A stretch of 64,000 nt of DNA from Streptomyces sp. PCS3-D2. GTDB lineage: Bacteria; Actinomycetota; Actinomycetes; Streptomycetales; Streptomycetaceae. This document shows positions 36,275 through 45,843 of this stretch, piece by piece (positions within the stretch are counted from its first letter, which is position 1; each line of letters opens with the position of its first letter). The notes under the pieces are model-generated. The model had not been told where the DNA came from. It saw only the letters and a program-made list of their open reading frames with translations, and searched no databases. Made by a program: the position numbers and the translations under genes. The stretch lies in NCBI RefSeq assembly GCF_000612545.2, contig NZ_CP097800.1, positions 3,325,001 to 3,389,000 on the forward strand, given 5' to 3'.

Positions 36275-36442
36275 CTAGTTCTGCTGCTGGCGGGCGGCTT
36301 CGGCCCGGGCGATCACGGCGTCGACCGCCGCGTCCTCCTTGGACTTGTTGGAGCCGCCCTGGCTCTTCACGATCGTCACGACGAGGGCGATGAAGAACGC
36401 GGCCATCACGAAGGGGGGCACGAGCGCGGAGACGTAGTCCAT
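36275..36442 (-). CDS. Small single-helix membrane protein (55 aa)
   Basis: Protein of 55 residues with one N-terminal transmembrane helix (VPPFVMAAFFIALVVTIVKS) and a charged C-terminal tail (SKEDAAVDAVIARAEAARQQ) predicted to be helical and cytoplasmic. It is a common type of conserved small Streptomyces membrane protein without known function. ATG 36442 has a -10-like TACGCT 6 nt upstream and only a very close G-run, so leaderless translation is likely. A longer open frame upstream would add a non-conserved-looking Pro/Gly extension. Confidence 0.75.
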   Translation of the reverse strand: MDYVSALVPPFVMAAFFIALVVTIVKSQGGSNKSKEDAAVDAVIARAEAARQQQN

Positions 36443-36545
36443 GCCCCCAGCGTAGCCACACTCAGCCCGGCCGGGCGGGGTGGGTGAGGGGCGCACCCCC
36501 GCCACCCCGGGCCGCCGCCCCGCGGCCCGCTCCGGCCGGACGCGC

Positions 36546-37133
36546 TCACACGACGGCGAGCCCGGACGCCGGGGGCGGGGTGGGCTTGCGGCGTGGCGGG
36601 AAGACCTCGCCGGGAGTGGGGACGGGCCGTTCGGGGCGCGGCCGCTCCTTGGGCGGCGCGGGAGCCGGTCGCGGCGGCTCCTCCCGGCCGCCCGCCAGGG
36701 ACAGCCGGCGGGCGCGTGGTGCGCGGGCCGTGGCCAGACGTCGCCGTACGGAACGCTCTGCGACGGCCCGGGCCCGTTGCAGCAGTGCGGCGGCAGCCGG
36801 ATCGGACCGGAGCGCGCGCAGGGCGGCGAGGTCGTCGGGGACCGGCTCGTAGCCGCCGGCGAGGGCCTCCCGGAGCAGCTCCAGGTAGCCGGAGAGACTG
36901 CCGGGCAGAGCGTTCCGGTAGCGGGCCAGATCGTCCAGGACGAAGGCTCTGAGCCGGCCCGCCTCCCGGGCCGCTTCGTCCACCGCCTGCGCGAGGCGCA
37001 GGCAGTCCTGGACCTCCTCGGCCGCCAAGGGGGCCGAGGAGGACTGAAGGGCGTGGGCGAGCGAACGCCTGAGCACGTGCAGCTCAGCAGCGCTGAACGC
37101 CATGCCGCCGCGGGATCCGTAGGGCGTGGGCAT
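36546..37133 (-). CDS. Hypothetical helical protein with Pro/Arg-rich tail
   Basis: Protein of 195 residues. The first 125 residues are alpha-helical and charged (FSAAELHVLRRSLAHALQSS, AEEVQDCLRLAQAVDEAARE, FVLDDLARYRNALPGSLSGY), followed by an Arg-rich segment and a Pro/Arg/Glu-rich disordered tail. No signal peptide or membrane helix and no known family recognised. ATG 37133 has TATCTT 7 nt upstream without a ribosome site; an internal ATG at 37103 is an alternative. It follows the DUF397 gene on the same strand after 84 bases. Confidence 0.7.
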   Translation of the reverse strand: MPTPYGSRGGMAFSAAELHVLRRSLAHALQSSSAPLAAEEVQDCLRLAQAVDEAAREAGRLRAFVLDDLARYRNALPGSLSGYLELLREALAGGYEPVPDDLAALRALRSDPAAAALLQRARAVAERSVRRRLATARAPRARRLSLAGGREEPPRPAPAPPKERPRPERPVPTPGEVFPPRRKPTPPPASGLAVV

Positions 37134-37217
37134 GGGGCCGAAGATACGCGCTAATCGGACAAAATCCCCTCAGGAGGGGTGGGTGCGGCGCGGCGCGGCC
37201 GGATGTCGGCACCGGCC

Positions 37218-37403
37218 TCAGCCGGTCTCCTTGACCGCGCGCAGGAAGTCCGCCCAGGCGGCCTGGGTGGTGGCGAGGACCAGGTGGGCGGGGTCGACGC
37301 GGTCGGCGACCTTCACGAGGGCGCCGGGGGCGACGGCGACGTAGACGCAGGCGTCGCCGGCACCGCAGAACGAGGACTTCCGCCACGCGGGCTGAGCAGT
37401 CAT
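37218..37403 (-). CDS. Orphan DUF397 protein
   Basis: DUF397 protein of 61 residues with the family signature WRKSSFCGAGDACVYVAV and the C-terminal WADFLRAVKET block. DUF397 proteins are small Streptomyces partners of XRE-DUF5753 regulators and affect development and antibiotic production. Here no such regulator is adjacent, so it is an orphan. ATG 37403 has a perfect GGAGGAG ribosome site 5 nt upstream. A second DUF397 gene occurs at 45844 next to a regulator, which could in principle serve both. Confidence 0.9.
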   Translation of the reverse strand: MTAQPAWRKSSFCGAGDACVYVAVAPGALVKVADRVDPAHLVLATTQAAWADFLRAVKETG

Positions 37404-37644
37404 GGTGTCTCCTCCGGGCACGGTGGCCGGTAATTGCGGTCAAAGGACGGTAACGCCGCGGCCTGTCCTCACCGGCGACTTTCACGCAACTCGGCGTTTC
37501 GCCGCTGCCCCGAGAGGGTGCGGATGGTACGGCTCCGCGCAGTCGGAGCCGATTCGCCCGACCCCGGCAGGGAAGCGTTCCAGGCCCCGGCAAGGGCCGT
37601 TCCCGGCCGCGGCGGGAGCCGCTTCCGGCCGCGGCCGGGCGGCG

Positions 37645-38781
37645 TCAGATCCGGGCCACGAAGGCCGAGACCGCCTCGTGGACCTCGGACTCCGTCCAGG
37701 ACAGGCCCGGCTCGGTGACCTCCAGCTCGGTCACCGCGAGGCCCGGCGGCCCCCCGGCCGACCAGCGGCGGAAGAAGACCGTTCCGGTCTCCTCCGCCTG
37801 CCGCAGGCCCGCTTCCGTCAGCCGGTCCGGGTCGTGGGGCAGCCACACCTGGAACTGGTGGGTGTGCGGCTCCTCGGGGTGGACGCGCACCCAGGGGACG
37901 CCGGCCTTCCCGAGGGCCTCGCGCAGAGCCCGGGCGACCATCCGTGCCTGGGCCACGTACGCCGGCAGCCGCGGGAGCTCCCCTTCGAGTCCGGCCAGCG
38001 CGGCCAGGGCCTGCGGGAACTGTCGGAAGATCTGGCCCCCGTAGCGGTGGCGCCAGACCCTGGTCTCCTCCACGAAATCCGACGGCCCGGCCAGGGCCGC
38101 CCCGCTCAGGCCGCCGAGCGACTTGTAGAACGAGACGTACACCGAGTCGGCCAGCCCGGCGATCTCCGGAAGCGGGCGGCCGAAGTGGACGGTGGACTCC
38201 CACAACCGGGCGCCGTCGAAGTGGATCACCGCCTCCCGCTCCCGTCCCGCCTCCACCAGCGCCCGCAGCTCCTCCCAGGTGGGCAGCAGGAACCCGGCCT
38301 CGCGCAGCGGCAGCTCCAGCATCAGCGTGCCGAAGGGCTCGCGGACCTCTTCGACCTCCTGCGCGGTCGGCTGGCGCGCCTCGGTCGTCGGGTGCACCAC
38401 CCGCAGCCCGGAGACCACCGACAGGGCCTCGCCCTCCCACATCTCCGGGTGGCTCATCGGGTGCAGCGCGACGACCGGGTTCCCGGTCCGGCCGGCCCAG
38501 CAGCGCAGCGCGACCTGCTGCGCCATCGTGCCGCTGGGGAAGAAGGCGGCGTCCTGCGTCCCGAGCAGCTGCGCGACCCGCCGCTCCAGTTCCTCGACGA
38601 TCCCGTCGCCGTAGAGGTCGGCCGGCGCGTCCATGTCGTGGTCGTACGGGCCCTGGGCGAGCCGCGCCAGCGACTCACCCAGCGTCGCCTCGCGCGGACT
38701 GCGGGTCAGGGTCCGGTCGGCCGCCCGCCAGGCGGCCACGAGCCGGGCCGTGCGTCGCGTTTCGTCGTCGCTGTCGCTCAT
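37645..38781 (-). CDS. Threonine-aldolase-like PLP enzyme
   Basis: PLP-dependent enzyme of 378 residues of the beta-eliminating lyase family (low-specificity L-threonine aldolase type), which splits threonine to glycine and acetaldehyde. The pocket residues are visible: FPSGTMAQQVALRCW, HFDGARLWES and the Schiff-base lysine in SFYKSLGGLSGAAL. The start at 38781 gives a typical length. It is transcribed away from the CoA/NAD operon and apparently alone. The region downstream (37560-37640) contains GC-rich inverted repeats that may terminate transcription. The real substrate could be another beta-hydroxy amino acid. Confidence 0.88.
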   Translation of the reverse strand: MSDSDDETRRTARLVAAWRAADRTLTRSPREATLGESLARLAQGPYDHDMDAPADLYGDGIVEELERRVAQLLGTQDAAFFPSGTMAQQVALRCWAGRTGNPVVALHPMSHPEMWEGEALSVVSGLRVVHPTTEARQPTAQEVEEVREPFGTLMLELPLREAGFLLPTWEELRALVEAGREREAVIHFDGARLWESTVHFGRPLPEIAGLADSVYVSFYKSLGGLSGAALAGPSDFVEETRVWRHRYGGQIFRQFPQALAALAGLEGELPRLPAYVAQARMVARALREALGKAGVPWVRVHPEEPHTHQFQVWLPHDPDRLTEAGLRQAEETGTVFFRRWSAGGPPGLAVTELEVTEPGLSWTESEVHEAVSAFVARI

Positions 38782-38889
38782 GGCCCCTGATCCTCGCCCC
38801 TCGTCCCCGACCGGCCAAGAGCCCCACGGGCTAGCATGGCGGCGTAACGTCCGGTACCCCTGCGGACTGGAACGGAAGGCATTCCCCGC

Positions 38890-39801
38890 GTGAATCCATC
38901 ACAGCAGCCACGCCCTGCCCGGCTGGCCGTCGGCGTCGTCGGGGCGGGCCGGGTCGGCCCCGCGCTGGCCCGTGCGCTCCAGCAGGCGGGCCACCGTCCC
39001 GTCGCCGTGTCGGGCGTCTCCGACGCATCCGTGCGCCGTGCCGCGCGCATGCTGCCCGACGTTCCGCTGGTGCCGCCCGCCCAGGTGCTGGAACTGGCCG
39101 ACCTGGTCCTGCTGACCGTCCCCGACGACGCGCTCCCCGCGCTCGTGGAGGGACTCGCGGAGACCGGAGCGGTCCGGCCCGGCCAGCTCCTCGTGCACAC
39201 CTCGGGCCGGTACGGGACCTCCGTGCTCGACCCGGCGCGCCGCGTGGGCGCCCTGCCGCTGGCCCTGCACCCCGCGATGACCTTCACCGGAACCGAGGTC
39301 GACGTGCAGCGGCTGGCCGGCTGCTCCTTCGGCGTCACCGCCCCCGAGGAGCTGCGGCTGGCCGCCGAGGCCCTGGTCATCGAGATGGGCGGGGAGCCCG
39401 AGTGGGTCGCGGAGGAGAGCCGCGCGCTGTACCACGCGGCCCTCGCCCTCGGTGCGAACCACCTGGTCACGCTGGTCGCCCAGTCGCTGGAGCTGCTGCG
39501 CAAGGCGGGGGTCGCGCACCCCGACCGGATGCTCGGCCCGCTGCTCGGCGCGGCCCTCGACAACGCCCTGCGCTCCGGCGACGCGGCCCTGACCGGGCCG
39601 GTGGCCCGCGGTGACGCGGGGACGGTCGCCGCGCACGTAGCGGAGCTGCGCCGGCACGCGCCGGGCACGCTCGCCGGATACCTGGCCATGGCCCGCACCA
39701 CTGCCGACCGGGCCCTCGCGCACGGTCTGCTCAAGCCCGAACTCGCCGAGGACCTGCTCGGCGTTCTCGCCGACACGGACCCTGACGGGGGCGATCAGTG
39801 A
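38890..39801 (+). CDS. Rossmann-fold DUF2520 protein (possible ketopantoate reductase)
   Basis: NAD(P)-binding protein of 303 residues. An N-terminal Rossmann domain ([20 protein letters not shown]) is followed by the DUF2520 all-helical domain ([38 protein letters not shown]). It is first in the operon with panC, nadB, nadC and coaX and overlaps panC by 4 bases. Because the ketopantoate-reductase step is otherwise unassigned here and the protein looks like a 6-phosphogluconate-dehydrogenase-type reductase, a role in making pantoate is a reasonable inference but not shown. GTG 38890 has GGAAGG upstream. Confidence 0.85.
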   Translation: MNPSQQPRPARLAVGVVGAGRVGPALARALQQAGHRPVAVSGVSDASVRRAARMLPDVPLVPPAQVLELADLVLLTVPDDALPALVEGLAETGAVRPGQLLVHTSGRYGTSVLDPARRVGALPLALHPAMTFTGTEVDVQRLAGCSFGVTAPEELRLAAEALVIEMGGEPEWVAEESRALYHAALALGANHLVTLVAQSLELLRKAGVAHPDRMLGPLLGAALDNALRSGDAALTGPVARGDAGTVAAHVAELRRHAPGTLAGYLAMARTTADRALAHGLLKPELAEDLLGVLADTDPDGGDQ

Positions 39802-40790
39802 CCGAGCTGCTGCTGCACACCGCCGACGAGCTGCACAAGCTGCCGCGCACCGGGCGGCGGGCCGTGGTGATGACCATGGGCGCCCTCCACGAGGGTCACG
39901 CCACCCTGATCCGCGCGGCCCGGGAGCAGGCCGGGCCCGAGGGGCAGGTCGTCGTCACCGTCTTCGTCAACCCGCTGCAGTTCGGGGCGGGTGAGGACCT
40001 CGACCGCTACCCCCGCACCCTCGACGCGGATCTGGCGCTCGCCGAAGAGGCGGGCGCCGACGCGGTGTTCGCCCCCGCCCTCGACGAGGTCTACCCGGGC
40101 GGCGACCCGCAGGTGCGGATCAGCGCCGGCCCGATGGGTGAGCGGCTCGAAGGGGCCACCCGCCCGGGCCACTTCGACGGGATGCTGACCGTCGTCGCCA
40201 AACTGCTCCACCTGACCCGCCCCGACCTGGCCCTCTTCGGCCAGAAGGACGCGCAGCAACTCGCCCTGATCCGGCGGATGGTGACCGACCTGAACTTTCC
40301 CGTCGAGGTGGTCGGTGTACCGACCGTCCGCGAGGAGGACGGCTTGGCGCTGTCGTCCCGCAACCGCTATCTCTCCCCCGCGGACCGGCAGACCGCCTTG
40401 GCGCTGTCCCGGGCGCTGTTCGCCGGCCGCGACCGGCTCGCCGCGCAGGCGGCCCTGCGGGCCCGTGCCGAGGCCGCCCCGGCCACCGACGAGCGCGCCA
40501 CCGCTCTGGCCCGGCTGGGCGAGATCCGCGCCTCGGCCGACGCCCACGCCGTCTCGGCGGCCTGCGCGGGCCTGCCGGACGCGGTCCGGGCCGCGGCCAG
40601 CCACGTGCTGGACGACGCGGCCCGCTCGGAGCCGCCGCTCGTGCTGGACTACCTGGCGCTGGTGGACCCGCAGGACTTCACCGAGGCCGGTCCCGACTTC
40701 ACCGGGCGGGCCGTGCTGGCCGTCGCCGCGAAGGTCGGCACGACCCGGCTGATCGACAACATCCCATTGGAATTCGGAGCACACTCGTGA
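39798..40790 (+). CDS. panC: Pantoate-beta-alanine ligase
   Basis: Joins pantoate and beta-alanine with ATP to give pantothenate. The 330-residue protein has the ATP motif [32 protein letters not shown] and the substrate loop [16 protein letters not shown], then [12 protein letters not shown]. It is somewhat longer than E. coli PanC because of an Ala-rich insert in the C-terminal domain. GTG start inside the stop of the DUF2520 gene (GTGA), and its own stop overlaps nadB in the same way, so translation is coupled along the operon. Confidence 0.96.
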   Translation: MTELLLHTADELHKLPRTGRRAVVMTMGALHEGHATLIRAAREQAGPEGQVVVTVFVNPLQFGAGEDLDRYPRTLDADLALAEEAGADAVFAPALDEVYPGGDPQVRISAGPMGERLEGATRPGHFDGMLTVVAKLLHLTRPDLALFGQKDAQQLALIRRMVTDLNFPVEVVGVPTVREEDGLALSSRNRYLSPADRQTALALSRALFAGRDRLAAQAALRARAEAAPATDERATALARLGEIRASADAHAVSAACAGLPDAVRAAASHVLDDAARSEPPLVLDYLALVDPQDFTEAGPDFTGRAVLAVAAKVGTTRLIDNIPLEFGAHS

Positions 40791-42523
40791 GCACCCCTGC
40801 CAGAGGCCCCGTCGGCAGCACCGGCATACGGCTGCACGCGCCGGCGCCCGGCTGGTCCCTCGACGCCGACGTCGTGGTCGTCGGCTCCGGTGTGGCGGGT
40901 CTGACCGCCGCGCTGCGCTGCGCGGCCGCGGGCCGCCGTACCGTCGTGGTCACCAAGGCCCGGCTCGACGACGGCTCCACCCGCTGGGCCCAGGGCGGCA
41001 TCGCCGCCGCCCTCGGCGAGGGCGACAGCCCCGAGCAGCACCTCGACGACACCCTGGTCGCGGGCGCCGGCCTGTGCGACGAGGGGGCCGTACGACTGCT
41101 CGTCACCGAAGGCCCGGACGCGGTACGCCGGTTGATCGACACCGGTGCGGTCTTCGACACCTCCGCCGAGACCGGTGAGATCGAGCTGACCCGGGAGGGC
41201 GGCCACCACCGCAGGCGGATCGCGCACGCGGGCGGCGACGCCACCGGCGCCGAGATCTCGCGGGCGCTGGTCGAGGCCGTGCACGCCGCGGGCATAGAGA
41301 CGGTGGAGAACGCGCTCGTCCTCGACCTCCTGCAGGACGCGCAGGGCCGTACGGCCGGTGTCACCCTGCACGTCATGGGCGAGGGCCAGCACGACGGCGT
41401 CGGCGCCGTCCATGCGCCCGCCGTGATCCTCGCGACGGGCGGCATGGGCCAGGTCTTCTCCGCCACGACGAACCCCTCGGTGTCCACGGGCGACGGTGTG
41501 GCGCTCGCGCTGCGCGCCGGGGCCGAGGTCTCCGACCTGGAGTTCGTGCAGTTCCACCCGACGGTGCTGTTCCTGGGCCCGGACGCCGAGGGCCAGCAGC
41601 CGCTGGTGTCGGAGGCCGTCCGCGGCGAGGGCGCCCACCTCGTCGACGCCGACGGCGTGCGCTTCATGGTCGGTCAGCACGAGCTCGCCGAGCTGGCCCC
41701 GCGCGACATCGTCGCCAAGGGCATCATGCGCCGCATGCAGGAGCAGGGCGCACAGCACATGTACCTGGACGCCCGGCATTTCGGTGCGCGGATGTGGGAG
41801 CAGCGCTTCCCGACGATCCTGGCCGCCTGCCGCGCGCACGGCATCGACCCGGTGACCGAGCCGATCCCGGTGGCGCCCGCCGCGCACTACGCCTCCGGCG
41901 GCGTCCGGACCGACCTGCACGGCCGCACGACCGTCCCCGGCCTGTACGCCTGCGGCGAGGTCGCCTGCACGGGCGTGCACGGCGCGAACCGGCTGGCCTC
42001 CAACTCCCTGCTGGAGGGGCTGGTCTTCGCCGAGCGGATCGCCGAGGACATCGCCGCGCAGGAGTACGGCGGCGGCGGCCCCGGCGTCCCGGTGCCCTCG
42101 ACCGGTCCGCTGCAGCCCGCCGGGGCCCGGTACGAGGTCCAGCGGATCATGACGGACGGCGCGGGCGTGCTCCGCTCCGCCCGCTCGCTGGCGGCGGCGG
42201 CCGAGGCCCTCGAAGGGCTGTACGCCACCGCCCTGAACGATCTCGAAGCACACGGCAAGACCGCCGAACCCGGTGTGGACACCTGGGAGGCCACGAACCT
42301 GCTGTGCGTGGCGCGGGTCCTGGTCGCCGCCGCACGGCGCCGCGAGGAGACCCGCGGCTGCCACTGGCGCGAGGACCACCCGGACCGGGACGATGCCCGG
42401 TGGCGCCGCCACCTCGTGGTCCGGCTCTCGGACACCGAGAGGCGGGCCCTGGTCGTCGTACCCACCGACTCCGCGGACTTCCCGTCCGCGCACCCCCTGA
42501 GCACCCCTAGCCTGGAGCAGTGA
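40787..42523 (+). CDS. nadB: L-aspartate oxidase
   Basis: FAD enzyme oxidising aspartate to iminoaspartate, the first step of de novo NAD synthesis. The 578-residue protein has the FAD-binding motif [20 protein letters not shown], then [20 protein letters not shown], the active-site region [10 protein letters not shown], and [18 protein letters not shown], with a helical C-terminal domain. It overlaps panC and nadC by 4 bases each. nadA is not in this operon, so quinolinate synthase must be encoded elsewhere. Confidence 0.97.
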   Translation: MSTPARGPVGSTGIRLHAPAPGWSLDADVVVVGSGVAGLTAALRCAAAGRRTVVVTKARLDDGSTRWAQGGIAAALGEGDSPEQHLDDTLVAGAGLCDEGAVRLLVTEGPDAVRRLIDTGAVFDTSAETGEIELTREGGHHRRRIAHAGGDATGAEISRALVEAVHAAGIETVENALVLDLLQDAQGRTAGVTLHVMGEGQHDGVGAVHAPAVILATGGMGQVFSATTNPSVSTGDGVALALRAGAEVSDLEFVQFHPTVLFLGPDAEGQQPLVSEAVRGEGAHLVDADGVRFMVGQHELAELAPRDIVAKGIMRRMQEQGAQHMYLDARHFGARMWEQRFPTILAACRAHGIDPVTEPIPVAPAAHYASGGVRTDLHGRTTVPGLYACGEVACTGVHGANRLASNSLLEGLVFAERIAEDIAAQEYGGGGPGVPVPSTGPLQPAGARYEVQRIMTDGAGVLRSARSLAAAAEALEGLYATALNDLEAHGKTAEPGVDTWEATNLLCVARVLVAAARRREETRGCHWREDHPDRDDARWRRHLVVRLSDTERRALVVVPTDSADFPSAHPLSTPSLEQ

Positions 42524-43494
42524 CCGTGAGCACCCCCGAACTTCCCCTCATCGACCAGAACGACGGCGGCTGCGGCGACGACTGCGCCTGCGGCGACGGC
42601 GAGGAGAGCGGCCTCGACCCGGCGCTGGCCCAGCTGCTCGCGGACGCGGGCCTGGACCCGATCGAGGTCGAGGACATCGCCCACATGGCGCTCTCCGAGG
42701 ACCTCGACGGAGGCGTGGACGTCACCACCGTGGCCACCGTCCCCGAGGACGCCGAGGCCATCGCCGACTTCGTCGCCCGCGAGGACGGCGTCGTGGCGGG
42801 CCTGCGCATCGCCGAGGCGGTGTTCTCCGTGGTGTGCACGGAGGCCTTCGAGGTGGAACGGCACGCGGAGGACGGTGACACCGTCAAGGCCGGCGAGGTG
42901 CTGCTGTCGGTCCGCGCCCGCACCCGAGACCTGCTGACGGCCGAGCGGAGCGCGCTGAACATCCTGTGCCGGCTCTCGGGCATCGCGACGGCCACCCGCC
43001 GCTGGGCGGACGTCCTGGAGGGCACGCAGGCCAGGGTCCGCGACACCCGCAAGACCACGCCGGGCCTGCGCTCGCTGGAGAAGTACGCGGTCCGCTGCGG
43101 CGGCGGCGTCAACCACCGCATGTCCCTCTCGGACGCGGCGCTGGTCAAGGACAACCACGTGGTCGCCGCGGGCGGCGTCGCGCAGGCCTTCACCGCGGTG
43201 CGCGAGGCGTTCCCGGAGGTCCCGATCGAGGTCGAGGTCGACACGATGCACCAGGTACGCGAGGTCCTGGACGCGGGCGCGGACCTGATCCTGCTGGACA
43301 ACTTCACGGTCCCGGAGACCGAGGAGGCCGTCACGCTGGTGGCCGGCCGCGCGGTGCTGGAGTCCTCGGGCCGCCTGACCCTGGACACCGCCCGGGCGTA
43401 CGCGGAGACCGGGGTGGACTACCTGGCGGTCGGCGGGCTGACCCACTCCTCGCCGATCCTGGACATCGGTCTCGATCTGCGCGAGGCGGTGTAA
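42520..43494 (+). CDS. nadC: Nicotinate-nucleotide pyrophosphorylase (carboxylating)
   Basis: Converts quinolinate and PRPP to nicotinate mononucleotide. The 324-residue protein has the core motifs DVTTVATVP, ERSALNILCRLSGIATATRR, DTRKTTPGLRSLEKYAVRCG, GGGVNHRMSLSDAALVKDNH and the Asp/Glu residues of the C-terminal barrel. Unusually, about 25 extra N-terminal residues contain four closely spaced cysteines (GGCGDDCACGDG), not part of the enzyme fold. GTG 42520 overlaps the nadB stop; an in-frame GTG at 42526 is an alternative. The cysteine cluster is retained with either. Confidence 0.95.
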   Translation: MTVSTPELPLIDQNDGGCGDDCACGDGEESGLDPALAQLLADAGLDPIEVEDIAHMALSEDLDGGVDVTTVATVPEDAEAIADFVAREDGVVAGLRIAEAVFSVVCTEAFEVERHAEDGDTVKAGEVLLSVRARTRDLLTAERSALNILCRLSGIATATRRWADVLEGTQARVRDTRKTTPGLRSLEKYAVRCGGGVNHRMSLSDAALVKDNHVVAAGGVAQAFTAVREAFPEVPIEVEVDTMHQVREVLDAGADLILLDNFTVPETEEAVTLVAGRAVLESSGRLTLDTARAYAETGVDYLAVGGLTHSSPILDIGLDLREAV

Positions 43495-43497
43495 CCG

Positions 43498-44307
43498 GTG
43501 CTCCTCACCATCGATGTGGGCAACACCCATACGGTCCTGGGCCTGTTCGACGGTGACGAGATCGTCGAGCACTGGCGCATCTCGACCGACCCGCGGCGCA
43601 CGGCCGACGAGATGGCCGTGCTGATGCAGGGCCTGATGGGCATGCACCCGATGCTCGGCAGCGAGCTCGGCGACGGGATCCACGGCATCGCGATCTGCGC
43701 GACGGTGCCGTCGGTCCTGCACGAGCTGCGCGAGGTCACCCGGCGCTACTACGGCGACGTGCCGGCGGTGTTGGTGGAGCCGGGCATCAAGACGGGCGTG
43801 CCGATCCTGATGGACAACCCGAAGGAGGTCGGCGCGGACCGCATCATCAACGCGGTCGCGGCGGTCGAGCTCTACGGCGGGCCGGCGATCGTCGTCGACT
43901 TCGGTACGGCGACCACCTTCGACGCGGTGTCCGCCAAGGGTGAGTACGTGGGCGGGGTGATCGCCCCGGGGATAGAGATCTCGATGGAGGCACTCGGCGT
44001 ACGGGGCGCCCAGCTGCGCAAGATCGAGCTGGCCCGGCCGCGCCACGTGATCGGCAAGTCCACGGTCGAGGCGATGCAGTCGGGCGTGATCTACGGCTTC
44101 GCGGGCCAGGTCGACGGGGTCGTGGCCCGGATGGCCAAAGAGCTGGCCGGGCCACACGGGGATCCGGAGGACGTCCGGGTCATCGCGACCGGCGGGCTGG
44201 CCCCGATGGTGCTGGGTGAGTCGTCGGTGATCGACGACCACGAGCCGTGGCTGACGCTGATCGGGCTGCGGCTGGTCTACCAGCGCAACGCACCGAACTT
44301 CCAATGA
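43498..44307 (+). CDS. coaX: Type III pantothenate kinase
   Basis: Phosphorylates pantothenate, the first committed step of CoA synthesis, without CoA feedback inhibition. The 269-residue protein is of the ASKHA fold with LLTIDVGNTHTVLGLF (phosphate 1), the adenosine/pantothenate residues in VGADRIINAVAAVELYG, VVDFGTATTFDAV, and GVIAPGIEISMEAL. It follows nadC by 3 bases and closes the operon that supplies both NAD and CoA. A long hairpin follows directly. Confidence 0.96.
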   Translation: MLLTIDVGNTHTVLGLFDGDEIVEHWRISTDPRRTADEMAVLMQGLMGMHPMLGSELGDGIHGIAICATVPSVLHELREVTRRYYGDVPAVLVEPGIKTGVPILMDNPKEVGADRIINAVAAVELYGGPAIVVDFGTATTFDAVSAKGEYVGGVIAPGIEISMEALGVRGAQLRKIELARPRHVIGKSTVEAMQSGVIYGFAGQVDGVVARMAKELAGPHGDPEDVRVIATGGLAPMVLGESSVIDDHEPWLTLIGLRLVYQRNAPNFQ

Positions 44308-44314
44308 CGCTGCC

Positions 44315-44353
44315 GGGACCGGGGCCGTACCCCGTGGGTGCGGTCCCGGTCCC
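44315..44353. terminator. Bidirectional terminator at the end of the CoA/NAD operon
   Basis: An 18-bp stem with two G-T wobbles (44315-44332 with 44336-44353) and a 3-base loop, squeezed between coaX and the convergent HATPase gene. Confidence 0.8.
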
Positions 44354-44354
44354 G

Positions 44355-44792
44355 TCAGGCGTGGACCTCGACCCACAGCAGCTTCCCCCCTGCCTTCCCG
44401 TACAGCCCCGTCCCGCCGAGCGGATAGCCGCCCCAGTTGGCGGCGTACGCCCGCACGAGGAACAGCCCGCGCCCCCGTTCGGCGCCCGGCCGCGGCGCCG
44501 CGACGGGTGAGTCCGCCCCGAAGGGCGGAGGGATGTGGGGATTGCTGTCCCAGACGCTGACCCGCAGCCGGGTGGACCCCATGGCCCGGAGCCGGAGGGT
44601 GTACGGGCCGTCCGAGTAGAGGTAGGCGTTGGCCAGCAGCTCACCGGCCAAGAGCTCGGCCGTCTCCACGAGCGCGCTCATCGCGTGCGTCCGGAGCACG
44701 GAGCGCAGGGTCTGGCGGGCGAGGCCGGGGGCGCGGGGATCTTGCGGGAGTTGCAGGCTGTAGGCCCACGACGGAGATACGGTGGCAGGCAT
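44355..44792 (-). CDS. Anti-sigma-type ATP-binding protein (HATPase_c_2)
   Basis: GHKL ATPase-fold protein of 145 residues, related to anti-sigma kinases of the SpoIIAB/RsbW type. The N box appears as LLAGELLANAYLYSDGPYTL, the G1 box as VSVWDSNPHIPPP and the G2 box as GRGLFLVRAYAANWG, with the usual central deletions. GGAGA precedes the ATG. It is divergent from an XRE-DUF5753 regulator with its DUF397 partner. This three-gene set is a recurrent Streptomyces accessory module (abaA-like clusters), whose members influence development and antibiotic production. Confidence 0.88.
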   Translation of the reverse strand: MPATVSPSWAYSLQLPQDPRAPGLARQTLRSVLRTHAMSALVETAELLAGELLANAYLYSDGPYTLRLRAMGSTRLRVSVWDSNPHIPPPFGADSPVAAPRPGAERGRGLFLVRAYAANWGGYPLGGTGLYGKAGGKLLWVEVHA

Positions 44793-44978
44793 GGAAGTCT
44801 CCGATCACGGAGGGGTGTTGGTCGCTTTGCGCTTGCTGCCCGGTGACCGTGCCGCTCCGTCGAGCGGGGTACTTCCGGGCGGGGTGGCCTGCGTTCCAGA
44901 CTAGACGTCACCAAAGATTCTTTGCGCGAATCTAAGGTCTTCGATCCGGAATTCCCTCGTGTGAGTGAGGAGTGAAAC

Positions 44979-45830
44979 ATGGTCGCCCGCCCCGTACCAA
45001 CGGCCCGTCGCGCCCGGCTCGCCGCTGAACTGCGCAAACTCCGCGAGCGGGCCGGTATGACCGCCACCGAGGCCGCGGCCGCGATCGGCACCAGCTCGGG
45101 TCAGCTGAGCAACGTGGAAACCGCCAGGTTCGGAGTGAGCCCCGACCGCGTCCGTGCCATGGCACGCGTGTACTCGGTCTGCGACGCACAACTCGTGGAC
45201 GCGCTCGCCTCGATGGCCGCCGACCGTACGAACGGCTGGTGGGAGCAGTACCGAGAGGTACTTCCGCCCAGCCTCCTGGACCTGGCCGAGCTTGAACACC
45301 ACTCGTTGGCACTGCGCGCCGCCTATACCGCCCACGTCCCAGGCCTTCTACAGACGGCGGACCACGCGCGGGAAGTCTTCCGGCAGGTGGTCCCGGAACT
45401 GACCCCTCCCGAGGTCGAGCACCGGGTTTCCCACCGGATCAAGCGGCAGGACGTGCTCTACCGCAGCGATCCCATCCCCTATACGGCGATCATCCACGAG
45501 GCGGCCCTGCGGATGCGGTTCGGCGGACACGCCGTCGTCAAGGGACAGCTCGTCCATCTCATCGAGATGGCACAGCGAAGCCAAGTCCGCATCCTGGTGA
45601 TCCCCTTCGAGGCGGGATCATTCCCCGGTGCCGGCCAGTCGATCTACTACGCGCACGGTCCCGTGCCACAGCTCGACACAGTCCACCTCGACCAGTCACA
45701 CGGTCCGGCGCTGGTGGACGCCGAGGCCCGGTTGGACGGATACCGGCTCCTCCTCGGCCGCATGGAGACCATGGCCCTCAACCGCGAGAAGAGCAGCGAG
45801 TTCATCCACAACATCCTGCGCACCCTGTGA
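44979..45830 (+). CDS. XRE family regulator with DUF5753 domain
   Basis: Regulator of 283 residues. The N-terminal helix-turn-helix (ARLAAELRKLRERAGMTATE, AAAAIGTSSGQLSNVETARF) is followed by a DUF5753 domain (NGWWEQYREVLPPSLLDLAE, YTAHVPGLLQTADHAREVF, HEAALRMRFGG, QVRILVIPFEAGSFPGAGQS). This is the standard architecture of Streptomyces Scr1/WhiJ-like regulators. GTGAGGAGTG lies just upstream of the ATG. The DUF397 gene follows after 13 bases and is probably co-transcribed, as usual for this pair. Its target promoter is probably its own or that of the DUF397 gene. Confidence 0.92.
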   Translation: MVARPVPTARRARLAAELRKLRERAGMTATEAAAAIGTSSGQLSNVETARFGVSPDRVRAMARVYSVCDAQLVDALASMAADRTNGWWEQYREVLPPSLLDLAELEHHSLALRAAYTAHVPGLLQTADHAREVFRQVVPELTPPEVEHRVSHRIKRQDVLYRSDPIPYTAIIHEAALRMRFGGHAVVKGQLVHLIEMAQRSQVRILVIPFEAGSFPGAGQSIYYAHGPVPQLDTVHLDQSHGPALVDAEARLDGYRLLLGRMETMALNREKSSEFIHNILRTL

Positions 45831-45843
45831 AGGGAAGACCTCA

